A stretch of DNA of 64,000 nt from Misgurnus anguillicaudatus. Lineage: Eukaryota > Chordata > Actinopteri > Cypriniformes > Cobitidae. This document shows, one piece after another, positions 34,419-46,448 of the stretch (position 1 is the stretch's first letter; each line of letters starts with the position of its first letter). Below the pieces are notes generated by a model. It made no database searches. It saw nothing but the letters and a program-made list of their open reading frames with translations, and was not told where the DNA came from. The stretch spans positions 13,613,001 through 13,677,000 of the forward strand of contig NC_073342.2 of NCBI RefSeq assembly GCF_027580225.2. The letters are read 5' to 3'. The position numbers and the translations under genes are program-made.

Positions 34419-34910
34419 GGTGAGTCTACGTCACCATGGGGAAAATTAGACCATCGCTACGACTTTAAGGTGAAAAACTAGCCTATTTTGCTTGGCTTCT
34501 GCCTGTGTCTGTTTTCGAACGCATGCATTGAATGGCATATGTTTGGCATATTTATATTTCCCCCACTGCCAGGCAAGCACTTTAGCCACTGACAAGGCAG
34601 ACCTGTTCATGTGCTTCCCGCTGACCCTGTACGCCTCAGTCACCCCAGGTTTCCACTGTCTACCTGCTTTATCTCCTGGGCTCGAGCTATTTCAGTTCAG
34701 CAGACAGCGAGGTGCTTCAGCATGGGGTCTCCCTTGAATACGCCTGGTGTTTTAAAATAGAAATAAAACAACAAACAAACACGGAACAACTGTTACAGAA
34801 AGGAAATAGTGTGCTTGGGATCGTAATTGAAGAATTGGAAAACAATACAAAGCTGTTGTTGGATTAAATTTGCTTACTTATTTTGTTATTGGCTACAATA
34901 GTTTACAGTA
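34419..34910. other. No gene or repeat recognised
   Basis: Balanced-composition sequence at 34480-34740, with an open stretch (34492-34737) that has no recognised domain. Confidence 0.35.
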
Positions 34911-36331
34911 GCTCATTCTACAAAAAAGGTGGAAATGCTTGTCTCTTGCTTTTGCAGACTCCTTAATCATTTAATTTGACCCAATAATCCCATAACGATA
35001 TATATTGAATAAATATAGACTGTCCTTAAAATGATGAGAGTTTTTTTTTTTTATTTCTTTTTTTTCCTTTTTTAAACTTTTTTTTAAATATCTGGTCCTG
35101 AAAATAGCCCTGTCCCTTTGATCATACATGGAAGTTGAACTGTGTACTTATTTTTTAAAACCATGTTTTTTATTAAAAAAAATCTAATTTACATTTACCT
35201 TTAACCCTGTATGAATTTACTACAACACTGAAATGGTAAAAATACACTATTAATATGAGTAATATCAAATAAATATTTGTCCACCAAATTTATGTCATTG
35301 GTGTTACCTTACCCAAAACACTTTTATTTTAAAACAATGCATCAGCTCTTTGAAGTTTTTCATGGGTCAAGAGGTCAGTGAAAGAAGTGCAGTGGAGGAA
35401 GGAAAAAGGTTTGTGAGATGTCTTACCTTATTTGTCTAAAATATCATGATATATCTAAGAATTTTGAGATAAGATTTTTTGGATGTCATTAGTGTTACTC
35501 TCTTTTTTATAGCTGGGAGTGTTAAGATCTTTATATAAAAATACATTATACTGAATAAGTATGTGATTGTTACATCTCTGATGAAATAGCTAATGGCAGC
35601 CATTTTGTTAAAATATTAGTTTTTTTCCTGTAAATTGTCTATGGTGTTACCGTAATTGGTGTTACTTCTCTAATGAGTACTTCATAAGCACTATTCCTTT
35701 AACTGACCAACATAAAAGCATAAAAACAAAACAAGATGGAAAATTTTTTAAGTTTTATCATATTCTAATTTTGTCATTGGTGTTACATTGTGTTATTGGT
35801 GTTAAACCAAGTTTTGGTGTTATGAATGTATTTTCTTGTACTTTCTAGTAATATTTTGTTGTTGATATGGGATGTAAGACATTGTTGATATTTCAGTCTT
35901 GGCATCAAAGCCTTTTTGGTTTAATATTTTAGTTTTTGTTGGTTTTAAAGAAAAAAGTCAAACTAAGAATCAAATAATTTCATACAATGCTGGGTAAAGA
36001 TGAATAATTTAATTAAACAAATATTAATAATCAATAATTTTTCTTGCTGTTATCATTCCTCTACTCAACCTTTAACTAAATACACAAGCTGTAATGAGAA
36101 AAAATATTTAGTATCAACATTAATGTTGTTTAAATCACAGGTAACACCAATGACAACTACATGACTCATGGATTCTTTATTAAAATGTATTAAAAAGTAA
36201 AAAATAGATTAAGCGTATTCATAGATTTGACAAGTTAATAAATGCTATTAAAGAAGTTTTGGGTATGTTGAAAGAAGTTCATTTAAGCAAATTTCCATCA
36301 CCCGAATTCCACCTTTTCTGTAGAATGACCC
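34911..36331 (+). mobile_element. Non-autonomous DNA element with iterated GTCATTGGTGTTAC, copy 2
   Basis: Collinear with 10124-11313 and in the same orientation, starting at CTCATTCTACAAAAAAGG and ending TCTGTAGAATGACCC. Two segments are present only here (about 35683-35760 and 35860-36035). Iterated and inverted GTCATTGGTGTTAC motifs are retained. No coding capacity. Confidence 0.75.
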
Positions 36332-37315
36332 AGCTATACACCAATTGGCATACAGTGCATATATTACAAAAATTGTACAAAAAAAAACAATTTAGAGCTG
36401 GAAATTAAACTGTTTTTTTGGGGGGGGGGTTGATTCCTCATGTCATCACCTGTTTAAATAGATTCTCATGAAGAGTATGGGATTGGAACAACATTAGGAT
36501 GTCTTTAAATGTTTTAAACAATCATACATTGCAATGGCTCATGAATAAAGTCCAGATCTATCCGCACTATATATACTAACATGGTTACTGCTTCAAAAAA
36601 CTGTTGCATCGTTGTCCTAATAATGTAAAATCACACATTAGTGCAATCCATGTTCAGTGCAACTGATCACAAAACAACACTATACAACACTAAAATGATC
36701 CTAAACTGAGCCTACATGGGCAGTCTGAGCGGGATGGGACCTTTGTCTGTGTTCCCCTGGAAACAGTGTGTGAGGGAGATCAAGAGCCTGTTCAAAATGC
36801 CAGACACTTTTCCCCCATAATGCACTGCACTACTCTCCTCCACACACACATGCATGAGAAAATAAACCACTCTACATGTTTTCCAGGGAAGGATTCCCAA
36901 AAAGCCATGCTTTGATCCGTTTTCAACTGTATTTCGATCTCAAGGTGGAATTTCATCCTAGATACATTTGTCTTTTGTGTCCCACACAAGGGAATAAAAG
37001 CCACTGGAAATGAAAATCAAACACTCCCAATTCCCAATTTGTATTCAATTCATGCCTCATGTTCTCTTTCACGAGTTCCTGTTCAGGGGAGTAACTTAAA
37101 AATTACTTGAAAATTAATAGTATACTGTAACTACCAAGCTAACTTTATTTTTAGTAGTGTGACAGTAGCTGTGCTCTTTTCATAAATGCGCCCTATTTTG
37201 CACACGTAGAAGACAAGAAAGCTGATAACTGACTTTAAAAAGCAAGATTTAAAGTGGTGCTTGAGTTTTTAAAAACCTGAAAGTGCATCTGACATGTTTT
37301 CTTGTAAATGAACAA
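36332..37315. other. No gene or repeat recognised
   Basis: Contains a short G run near 36420. No domain or splice-flanked frame was found. Confidence 0.4.
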
Positions 37316-38379
37316 GGTAAGTGTGTGTACATTTTAGCAGCATCTAGTGGTGAGATTTCAAATTGCAACCAACAGCTCACCCCTCAGTTTCAAAACGCAT
37401 GTGGTAGCCGCCACAGGACAAACACGTTTTCGTCTGAGACAACGTAGGGATGAAATGCGCTCTGTAGAGCAGTTTATCCATTTAAGGCTACAATAGATGA
37501 CGATGACTTCCTTGTAAGGAGGCTGTTTACACTTGGCATTAACATGCGTTTTCATCGATCGGATCACAAGTGGACGACGTTAATGCCAGGTGTAAACGGT
37601 GTTAAAAACGTTTTGAGCTCGGCCACTTTCAACTACATTCAGAGGTAGTCGAAACCCCTTTCGATCGGATTGCTTTTGTAGTATAAACATGTGGTTGAAT
37701 GTGTTCGAACAGCCACACGCGACCGCCTTCTCTCCGCTCATTTATCTAATCTGAGGTACTGAACACAATGCTTTTGTCTTTTCTGACTTCTGGCGCGAAC
37801 ACACAGTGAACAGAGCTATTTTTAGCCTTTCATTGATAAAACTAAAGCAGATGATCTCCGCAGTTTAATTTTGCAAGCGTGTGAAAGTTGCATGATCTTA
37901 TTTCATCAATTGTACTGAAAATGTAGAGAAAGCTTTAACATATACATGTACAAAACACTGTGCAGCATGTTTACTTACGGACTCCGACATAATTTTAGTT
38001 TGCGTCCATATAAACTCATCATTACTCCTGCTCGCATTAAAATGACAGCGGAGAGACCCACCTGCCGTCTCGACAGACCACCCTCTCACAGTATTCAGGA
38101 CAGAAGCGGTCGAAAGTGGACAAAAGAGACAGATTTAAATACCAGGTGTAAATGTGATGTGTCTCTCTCGTCAAATTGTAATCCGAAGAAAACACATCTT
38201 AATACGGAGTGTAAACAGCCCCAAGATGTGTATGTAGATAAAAAAGTTAATTCTATAGAGAAAAAAAACAGTACAGTTCATTATGTAAGGTCTGTATACA
38301 CCACTGATAATATACTTGTGTATATTTTATTGCATTTCAGTCAAGAAATCCTTTTAAGAGTTACACAATGCACCTTTAA
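37316..38379. mobile_element. MITE of the GTGCAGTGTGTAA family, split by a nested element
   Basis: The outer parts match 43420-43804: the left TTTTAGCAGCATCTAGTGGTG block and the right TACACCACTGATAATATACT and TTACACAATGCACCTTTAA blocks. Without the insertion at 37520-38222 its length would be about 360 bp. Confidence 0.75.
37520..38222 (+). mobile_element. 0.7-kb inverted-repeat element nested in a MITE
   Basis: Starts GGCTGTTTACACTTGGCATT and ends GGAGTGTAAACAGCCCC, with ATTAACATGCGTTTTCATCG near the left and a degenerate complement at the right. The copy at 52989-53668 is its reverse complement and is very similar, including the first ~60 bases without a difference that I could see. No coding capacity. 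Confidence 0.8.
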
Positions 38380-38677
38380 AAAATATAAATGTCTTTCGCT
38401 GCATACAAGCAATCTTTCTCACTGTCCTTTTTGAACAAAGGTAAGAGTCTCAAAAAAAGAAAAAAAAAATTTGCAGCTTGGCATTTAAAATCTGATGTAT
38501 TGAAATGCATAACATATTGAAATACATGTGGCGTTTAATGTATTCTGCCAACAAAGCAATATGTCTAAATGATGTGAGGCTGGAATTAAGTCTATTTGAA
38601 GCTAAATTATTTGATTAAAATATAATATGTGCTGAGAGCATTCTGTCATTATCATCTACTTTTTGGTGGAGGCGGCG
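38380..38677. other. Unassigned sequence
   Basis: AT-rich with an A tract near 38455. No feature recognised. Confidence 0.4.
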
Positions 38678-40318
38678 TTTAGCGGCTTTTACATCTGAGC
38701 TCATATTTTTAATGTGTTTAACTCTTACCCCGCCAGTGACGAGTTATCTCGTCAATTAAGAGAACAAATTTGCATTAAACATTATTATGATAAATTATTA
38801 TGTTAATCTGCTATATCGTAATTGTCCACTAGATGGCTACATGTACCAAAAACTGAAGCAAAAACGTTATTTACTAATTTTAAACTCTGTGTATGTTTTG
38901 ATAATCATTCTGAATCTGATTGTCAACAAAATTCCTTTACAAAAATGCAGTTATTTTAGCTTACAATTTAGAGTTTATAGACATAGACATTTCTTTTTTT
39001 TTTAAATAAAAGATAGGATGAAATGTTTTTTTTTCGCTTTGTTTGTTTGTTTATTGTTTGTTTGAAAACAGAGGGTCTGTTCTTTCGTTTAATATATTTG
39101 TATGATTTTATATTTTTAGAAGAAAAATTTCCTGAAAGGCGTTTTTTTTAAAATCACAAAAAAATGCTGGTGGGCAACTTTTCTTTTGCTAATCAAAATG
39201 TATAATTAAAATGCTGTCTTGTTTAGCGGCTTTTACATCTGAGCTCATATTTTAAATCTGTTTAACTCTTACCCCGCCAGTGAGGAGTTATCTCGTCAAT
39301 TAAGAGAAAAAATTAGCATAAAACATTATTATGATAAATTATTATGTTAGTCTGCTATGTCGCAATTGTCCACTAGATGGCTACATGTACCAAAAACTGA
39401 AGCAAAAACGTTATTTACTAATTTTAAACTCTGTGTATGTTTTGATAATCATTCTGAATCTGATTGTCAACAAAATTCCTTTACAAAAATGCAGTTATTT
39501 TAGCTTACAATTTAGAGTTTATAGACATAGACATTTCTTTTTTTTTTTAAATAAAAGATAGGATGAAATGTTTTTTTTTTCGCTTTGTTTGTTTGTTTAT
39601 TGTTTGTTTGAAAACAGAGGGTCTGTTCTTTCGTTTAATATATTTGTATGATTTTATATTTTTAGAAGAAAAATTTCCTGAAAGGCGTTTTTTAAAAAAT
39701 CACAAAAAAATGCTGGTGGGCAACTTTTCTTTTGCTAATCAAAATGTATAATTAAAATGCTGTCTTGTTTAGCGGCTTTTACATCTGAGCTCATATTTTA
39801 AATCTGTTTAACTCTTACCCCGCCAGTGAGGAGTTATCTCGTCAATTAAGAGAAAAAATTAGCATAAAACATTATTATGATAAATTATTATGTTAGTCTG
39901 CTATGTCGCAATTGTCCACTAGATGGCTACATGTACCAAAAACTGAAGCAAAAACGTTATTTACTAATTTTAAACTCTGTGTATGTTTTGATAATCATTC
40001 TGAATCTGATTGTCAACAAAATTCCTTTACAAAAATGCAGTTATTTTAGCTTACAATTTAGAGTTTATAGACATAGACATTTCTTTTTTTTTTTTAAATA
40101 AAAGATAGGATGAAATGTTTTTTTTTTTCGCTTTGTTTGTTTGTTTATTGTTTGTTTGAAAACAGAGGGTCTGTTCTTTCGTTTAATATATTTGTATGAT
40201 TTTATATTTTTAGAAGAAAAATTTCCTGAAAGGCATGTTTTTAAAAATCACCAAAAAATGCTGGTGGGCAACTTTTCTTTTGCTAATCAAAATTTGAAAT
40301 TAAAATGCTGTCTTGTTT
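38678..40318 (+). repeat. Three tandem ~545-bp units built on a TTAA element
   Basis: Units begin with TTTAGCGGCTTTTACATCTG at 38678, 39222 and 39768, periods 544 and 546. Each holds TTAA followed by CTCTTACCCCGCCAGTGA, the TCTCGTCAATTAAGAGA block and most of the body of the TTAA family element at 55048-55539, but no second terminal repeat. Units 2 and 3 are almost identical and differ mainly in T-run length, so duplication was recent. Each unit repeats the same meaningless 70-odd-residue open frame. Confidence 0.88.
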
Positions 40319-41071
40319 TCTTCTTATATGGGACACAACAAGTAAAGCTGCAAAAAGCAAATACATTCATCATTAAAGTGAGGTCGGGACTACTCAAATT
40401 GAAGGACTTGGTTGCTTTACAAACCTTATTGGTTGTTTTTAAAGCAAAATATTGCCTGTTACCGCATGGATTACAAACCTTTTTCATGGCAAATAGTGAG
40501 ACAAGCAGAAGAAATAATGATTTTAGACAACCGTTTGCTGTAAATACTCTCAAACAAATGTGTGTTTCAGTTTCTGGTGTGAAAAGATGGAATTTCCTAC
40601 ATAATGATTTAAAATGTTGTTCAAATATTGCTCTATTTAAATATAAGTTTAAACAGAAGATACTTAATAGGTATAAAAATGAATGTGAAAATTGTTAAAA
40701 TAAGAATAATAATGATGGTCTCGAAGTCGTTTTCATTGTATAATTGTTGTTTTTTGTTTGTTTAGTGCTGTGTATGCAGAATTTATAATAAAAACAAAAT
40801 AAAAATAAATAAATAAATGAAAATTGTTCAAATTGAAAGCAGATTAAATCTGGTTAGGGTTATTTTGTAAAAAATGTTGGTGTTGTTATTTTTGTTATGT
40901 CGGCGAGGCAATCTAATTTCTAATTTGTAACTTTCTTAATATAAGAAATTTAATTTTCTTCATCCTACTCCCGTTCTTCTTGTCATGGAATGCATTTTTG
41001 TTGTGTTTGTTGGATTGTTGTTGTGGCATTTCGTGTTGCAGTACCATGAAAAGAAAATTAAATGAAATGAA
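40290..41071 (+). mobile_element. 3' end of a non-LTR retrotransposon
   Basis: An ORF2 C-terminus is followed by an AT-rich 3' UTR with an A-rich tract near 40787-40818, and by a second tail ending AAATTAAATGAAATGAAAG near 41070. Whether the element ends at the first or the second tail is unclear. Its 5' side runs into the third tandem unit without a break, so the tandem junctions lie inside this LINE sequence. Confidence 0.7.
40312..40698 (+). pseudogene. C-terminal piece of a LINE ORF2
   Basis: About 128 residues in one frame to a TAA at 40696: LQKANTFIIKVRSG, LKLKDLVALQTL, KAKYCLLPHGLQTFF, FRQPFAVNT, VSGVKRWNFLHNDL and FKYKFKQKILNRY. The order (LQK region, L..L.DL region, LP..L, R.. PF, G...WN.L, FK..K..IL..Y) is that of the post-RT region of Jockey/CR1/L2-like ORF2 proteins. 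The RT core and endonuclease are absent. The clade is not resolved; it differs from the L2 copy at 22371. Confidence 0.75.
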
Positions 41072-41757
41072 AGTAATTACTCTAGTGAGTTAATATATAT
41101 TTTATGAAGTAAAATGATGCATGTGTGATTGTCGAATACGTCACATATTCATGGTAACAGATCACAACAAGTTCACGACATGTGTCAAAACACACATATG
41201 ACATTTAGTTAGAGGAATGGTTATAATTGGATGAACTTTTTTTAAAATTGGTAAATTATAGTGTAGGTTTTACGTTTTGGAAAAGTAATTAATCTACTAC
41301 AGTAGTTTGTAGCCTGATTACTACAGCAATTTCCCAAATACTGTATTTTTTAAGATCAGTGAATCTTAATTAAAGGAAAATCTCGACATTTCTCACTTAC
41401 TTGATAAAGATTATGATGATACATCAAGAACTCACCGCAGCATATGGCAGTGAGAGAGACATTAAACAGGAAATGTAATTTTTAGTGGAAATGGCGTATA
41501 ATATATCAGTTGCCCTTATATCAATCTGTCAGAGAAAGTTGAAGCGAAATACTCTTTGTTCTCAAAAGCTCTGTTAACTTTTGGCTTTCTGCCTGATCTA
41601 ACCAACCGGAGAAGATGTTCTTTCCAACATTACTTCGAAAGTCATAACACCCGTCCATCAGTGTTTTTAGGAACTGTACATTTTATGTACATATGGTTCA
41701 AATCTATGTTTTTACAAAATAAAAAAGATATATTTTGATATATCTTCTGTGTCTACA
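41072..41757. other. No gene or repeat recognised
   Basis: AT-rich sequence without recognised domains. Confidence 0.4.
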
Positions 41758-42258
41758 CCATAGACTGTAAAAAAAGATGGACGACGCAACGTAACCTCCC
41801 TCCATGAATTGAAGCCAAAAATGTCCGACCATGGTCGCCGCCATGCTATGTAAAACGTCAGTTTGGAGCCAAGGCATGCGCAGAAGGAATCGTCCGTGAA
41901 GCCAGAGGCGGAGCCGCGGTATCAAACTTCCACCCAAACGCTCGTGCGCCCAATTCAACCACGCCAATCATAACGACACGCCCCGTTTCTATAGCATCAA
42001 ATTACTAGCTAAAACAAAATGTATCACAAAAAAAAGAACACTTGAACATATATAGTGTGATAACAACTACCTGAAAGGACAAAAACAATCTTTTGGAAAC
42101 TTTTATTGGAAGTGTAAATATTTTTTTTTTTTTTAGAGCAGAGTCCTATTCGTTTGAATGGAAGGGACGGGGTTTATAACTTGTACTGCAGCCAGCCACC
42201 AGGGGGCAATCAAAGAGCCAGCGGCTTCACTTTTCAAGACTTATGAGGCACACCCGGT
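41758..42258 (+). repeat. Dispersed repeat beginning CATAGACTGTAAAAAAAGAT, fuller copy
   Basis: Same family as 27878-28335. It ends with a CAGCCAGCCACCAGGGGGC block and GCTTCACTTTTCAAGACTTA, a stretch very widespread in cyprinid genomes. Confidence 0.65.
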
Positions 42259-42550
42259 CTACACTGAAAAAAAAAACTTAAAAAACAAACTGTAAAATTC
42301 CAGCAGCTGGGGTGCCGGAAAATACCGGGCACAACAAATTACAGTTTTTTCTAAATCCAAAAATACTTTTTTTTCCAATAAATTACATATACATATACAT
42401 ACGTGCCCTTGAGTTCATCCTACTTTAGCTGGCAGTGGGATGGGTCTTCATTGTTGTTGTAATTTGTAACACCTGTTGATCACTATTAAAATCTGTGTGA
42501 TGTTGTAATGTGGTGCTCATTGTTCTGTTACCCCTTTTTGGCTTTTGGTT
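42259..42550. other. Unassigned sequence with a small palindromic fragment
   Basis: AACTGTAAAATTCCAGCAGC and AAATTACAGTTTTTT near 42285-42360 may be a decayed ACTGTAA-type MITE. Otherwise nothing is recognised. Confidence 0.35.
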
Positions 42551-43031
42551 AACACAGTCTCACACCCATGGCGTCAATATTTGACGACACTTGACCATGC
42601 GTCAATATGTTGACGCGGAGGGTATACCTTTCGCGTCATTTTTTGACGAACTGGGGACTTCAATACTATTACGTCCGTTGCATTCTCTTTTCCTATTTTC
42701 AAACCATTTTCGCGTCGGTTTAGGGTTAGATTACGCGAAATTAAACAGTTGTCACCTGGCGTTGGGGTTGGAGTTAGGTACGCGAAATTAAACAGTTGTC
42801 ACCTGGCGTTGGGGTTAGAGTTAGGTTTGGGTAGGGATGTCATTATGTAAATCTAACCCTAAACCGACGCGAAAATGGTAAGAAAATAGGAAAAGAGAAT
42901 GCAACGGACGTAATATTATTGAAGTCCCCAGTTCGTCAAAAAATGGCGCGAAAGGTATACCCTCCGCGTCAACATATTGACGCATGGTCAAGTGTCGTCA
43001 AATATTGACGCCATGGGTGTGAGACTGGGTT
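42551..43031. mobile_element. Palindromic MITE with GCGTCAATATTTGACG repeats
   Basis: The ends AACACAGTCTCACACCCATG and CATGGGTGTGAGACTGGGTT are inverted repeats of about 180 bases. Each arm is a string of small palindromes (GCGTCAATATTTGACG, GCGTCAATATGTTGACGC, GCGTCATTTTTTGACG). Near the centre, a 46-base unit containing AACAGTTGTCACCTGGCGTT is duplicated in tandem (42733-42825). A core with GGTTTAGGGTTAGATT is shared with 49359-49678. Confidence 0.85.
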
Positions 43032-43379
43032 GTTTTGGTAAATGTTTTGCGTTCTACGTTTGTTTATCTTGGTATGTATTAATTTAGTTATTTTTGATAT
43101 TTGTGCTTGCGTTAATTATGTAGTTTTATTTTCCTAATGGATTTATCCTTGTTTAAAATGTTTTTTGAAGTTTATTTTGTTAATAAATATCCTTTGCAAA
43201 GAAATTTTTTCGTTGCCTCCCTCATTTGAGCCGGTCGTGACAATACCCTTATAAGGATGATTTTTAATTAGACCTGTAAGGTATACATTTTGGGGGAAAT
43301 CTCAGTTTGACGTTGTTTGACCTTAACCAGTGTTGGATAAGTTGGATAAATAAACTGGCCCCTAGCGGCCAGTAGCTTA
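43032..43379. other. Unassigned sequence
   Basis: T-rich sequence with AATAAATATCC near 43185. No feature recognised. Confidence 0.35.
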
Positions 43380-43955
43380 TACACTGTAAAAAATGATTCA
43401 TTCAATTTACAAATTTTTTTTAAAGGTGCAGTGTGTAAATTTTAGCGGCATCTAGTGGTGAGGTTGCGAATTGCAACCAACGGCTTAGTCCACTCCTCAC
43501 CCCTTGCTTTTGAAACGCACAGAGAAGCTACAGTAGCCACCACCAGACAAACATGTCATCGTTGGAGACAACTTAGTAAAAAAAATTGTCCGTTAAGGGC
43601 TTCTGTAGAAAAATGGAGGCACAAAATGGCGACTTCCATGTAAGGGGACCCCCGGTGTATGTAGATAAAAGGTCTGGTTCTAAGGTAATAAACACTTAAC
43701 GGTTTATTATGAAAGGTCTTTATACACCCCTGATAATATAGTTTTGTATCCTATTTTGCATTTCTGTTAAGAGGTCCTTCTAAAAATTACACACTGCACC
43801 TTTAAGGTAAGCGGTGGCAATCAGTTTATTTAAGCTACATTCAAAAAAAAATTTTTTGTATTTCTATTTTTTTAAATGTAGTTTAAATAAATTGTTTGCG
43901 ACCACTTATCTTTAAAAAATTTAGTAAATTGAATGAATAATTTTTACAATTTTAC
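43380..43955. mobile_element. Outer MITE (ATGATTCATTCAATTTAC ends) hosting another MITE
   Basis: CACTGTAAAAAATGATTCAT..CAATTTAC at the left and GTAAATTGAATGAATAATTT at the right are inverted. The inner element 43420-43804 lies between them. Confidence 0.65.
43420..43804. mobile_element. MITE with TTAAAGGTGCAGTGTGTAA ends, complete
   Basis: Perfect-looking 19-base ends TTAAAGGTGCAGTGTGTAA and TTACACACTGCACCTTTAA. It is 385 bp and is the intact reference for the split copy at 37316-38379. No coding capacity. Confidence 0.85.
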
Positions 43956-44105
43956 ATTTTTGTACAACCTGTGGTTACATTTGATACGTCAGAGTAGACA
44001 CATTTCATTTTCCGCATTTGTGAATATAGAAATAGTTAAAAAACATTTATGGTTTTAAAGATATTTTTCACATCGAACCCTAAATACAACCAGTTCTCAA
44101 CCATA
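43956..44105. other. AT-rich spacer
   Basis: No feature recognised. Confidence 0.4.
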
Positions 44106-44437
44106 TTAACTCTTTCCCCGCCATTGACGAGTTATCTCGTCAATTAAGAGAAAACGCTTCCCTGCCAATGACGAGAATTTCTAGCTTTGCGCAATACTGC
44201 TTATATCCACCAGGTACGCAACTTATACAATCCGGAAGTAGTGCCTCACGTTAAAGAAAAAGAACTCTGACGTGTATTTTTTAAAGATCGCTCTGCATCT
44301 GATTTATATCAAAAGTCCTTCACAAAAATGGAATTATCTCAGCTTTTTGCTCAAAATTTTGTGTTTTTGAAGAAACCAATGTTAGAGAGGTGATAAAAAG
44401 AGATCTAATGAAGGTAGGATGAAACGTTTTTTTTTTT
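44106..44437 (+). mobile_element. TTAA-type element, left part
   Basis: TTAA is followed by CTCTTTCCCCGCCATTGACG, the TCTCGTCAATTAAGAGA block and the CTTATATCCACCAGGT block. The right end is missing; it gives way to a half-copy of another MITE. Confidence 0.75.
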
Positions 44438-44454
44438 CATGTTTGTTTTTCATG

Positions 44455-44800
44455 CTTGTGCGTCACAGGACCGGAGATAGACGAGAAGTTGTGGTTTAAA
44501 AATGAATATTTGTTATTTTTCTTGCCAAAAATGGCAATCGTTTCAGTAGATAAGACCCTTATGCCTCAATTGGGATCATTTAGATTCCTTTGAAACTACG
44601 TTGAAACTGCAAGTTTAAACTGCATTAAAACTGTTATGTATTGGGGTCCATTAACGTCCATTAAAATGAGAAAAATCCTGGAATGTTTTCCTCAAAAAAC
44701 ATAATTTCTTCTCAACTGAACAAAGAAAGACATCAACATTTTTGATGACATGGTGATGAGTAAATTATCTGGATTTTTTTTTTTAAGAAAATTGACAAAT
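44455..44800 (+). repeat. Right half of the 0.9-kb palindromic MITE
   Basis: Matches about 56980-57310: GACGAGAAGTTGTG, AGATAAGACCCTTATGCCTC, and GAGTAAATTATCTGGATTTT. The left arm is absent. Confidence 0.75.
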
Positions 44801-46448
44801 CATTTAATTCAAAAATAACTTCATCTTGCTCACATAGTCCATATGCTTGAACCCACATATACCTATTTGCAGTGAACATGGTTGTGTTTAAGTGGTACTT
44901 AAACGTTGTGATCTGATCTGGTTATACCTCTAAAAAGTTTGAGGCCCGTTAAGTGATCAATGTTTTACAACAGAAAGACATCTGTACCTGTCAATGGCCG
45001 ATTTAAAAAAAAATCGTTGAATCGTTTTACAAATATTTCAGTTCTTCACTTTATTTGTTGACCTTGATGAAGAATGTATCTGACCCAGTGTCTGTTCCTG
45101 GAACAAACCAGACATAGTAGTATTTTCAGCTATGTTTATCAAAAGGAAAGCTTTTAAAGTGTAGGCTGAAAGCCTCTCTTCAAAGGATGGAGCGAAAAAG
45201 CTAGTCTACAATTTATTCCCTCTGAACTGGAGTAAAAGAGCGATGGAGTGTGTAATTTTCTGTACTTGGGTTATATTTGGTCAGCGTTATTAATAAACAA
45301 ACAGATTAAGGACCGTCTTGAAACTCCTGGGCCTGTAAAGAATTGGCCACAGTTGCATCATCTGTACTAGGCATGTGGTACTATCTAAAATTACAGCGAA
45401 GACTATAAATAATTCTTTCTCTTCTGCTTTAGACGGCACACTTATGGGTACAACTTCAGTGACCTGTACCATCGCTTAAATTAAGCGGCTGTTTCGCGAC
45501 GCCTTTCGGATCGTTACGTTTTTCACGACTCCGATCTCAATAAATAAATAATGAATCTTACACGACACTAGCTGGCCTGCCAGGGTGTACACATTTGTAA
45601 AGCTGCTACAGAACTAGCGATACGTTGCTGCACGTTTGAAGGTCACAGTTTAAGAGGTGAATTTTGCCTCTCGGTACCGTTCATTAATCTGAGCTGCAAC
45701 CACGAAGGAAAATGAATCTTGGTGATAAATGCGATAGTAGGGAGCTCAGCTGTGTGCTTTGACTTGGAAATAAAACCAGTGGTATATTTCTACTGTGATT
45801 ACTCTGTTGGCAGAAAAAAATGAATTTCGGTTTAGTGCTTTCGTGTAGTATTTGCAGTCCTTGATTATGTAAATCTTTCAGAATGTAAATGCAAAAATCT
45901 TTTTATAACCAAACTGTGTGTTTTACCTGTAAGATACATTTATTATGAATACATTAATTGTTGCTACATTGCTTAGCATCCATAAACAGCCTATACCAGG
46001 GGTTTTAAAACTTGTTAGTCTGCTAAACCACATTGACTTAAATTATTTACTTATTTACTATTATTTTGTAATAATTCAATAAATATATAATTTGCACAGC
46101 ACATTTTTATGATTAACTTTGACAACATTTATTTTTCATATGCTTTAAAGTTTTTCTTCTCAGTATTTAGTTATTTAACCTTAATCTGGTATTTTTCTTT
46201 TATTGGTATAAAACGTATGGATACTGTATATTATGCATGAGTTTTCAGTTTTCTGATAGTGTAATGGTCACATGACATGCAAATGAATATATATATATAT
46301 TTGTTAGTAGATGTTTTATTTTTGCTTTTGATTTTAAAATTATTTATTCACATTTTATAATTTCGATTTATTGATTTTTTTCATCACTTCGCAACCCTAT
46401 GCAATTCCCCGGTGAACCACCAGGGGTTCATGAATCTCAGCCTGTACT
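44801..46448. other. Mostly unassigned sequence
   Basis: No coding domain. CCAGGGGTTTTAAAAC near 45997 and CCACCAGGGGTTC near 46418 may be ends of a decayed element. The rest shows nothing recognisable. Confidence 0.35.

Noticed and set aside
38787..40101. Three near-identical 72-76-residue open frames (MINYYV..)
   Set aside because: They repeat only because the ~545-bp unit is tandemly duplicated; the sequence is a transposon interior and low complexity at its end.
38678..40318. CRISPR-like or phage repeat array
   Set aside because: Units are 545 bp without short spacers, in a vertebrate context; it is a tandem duplication.
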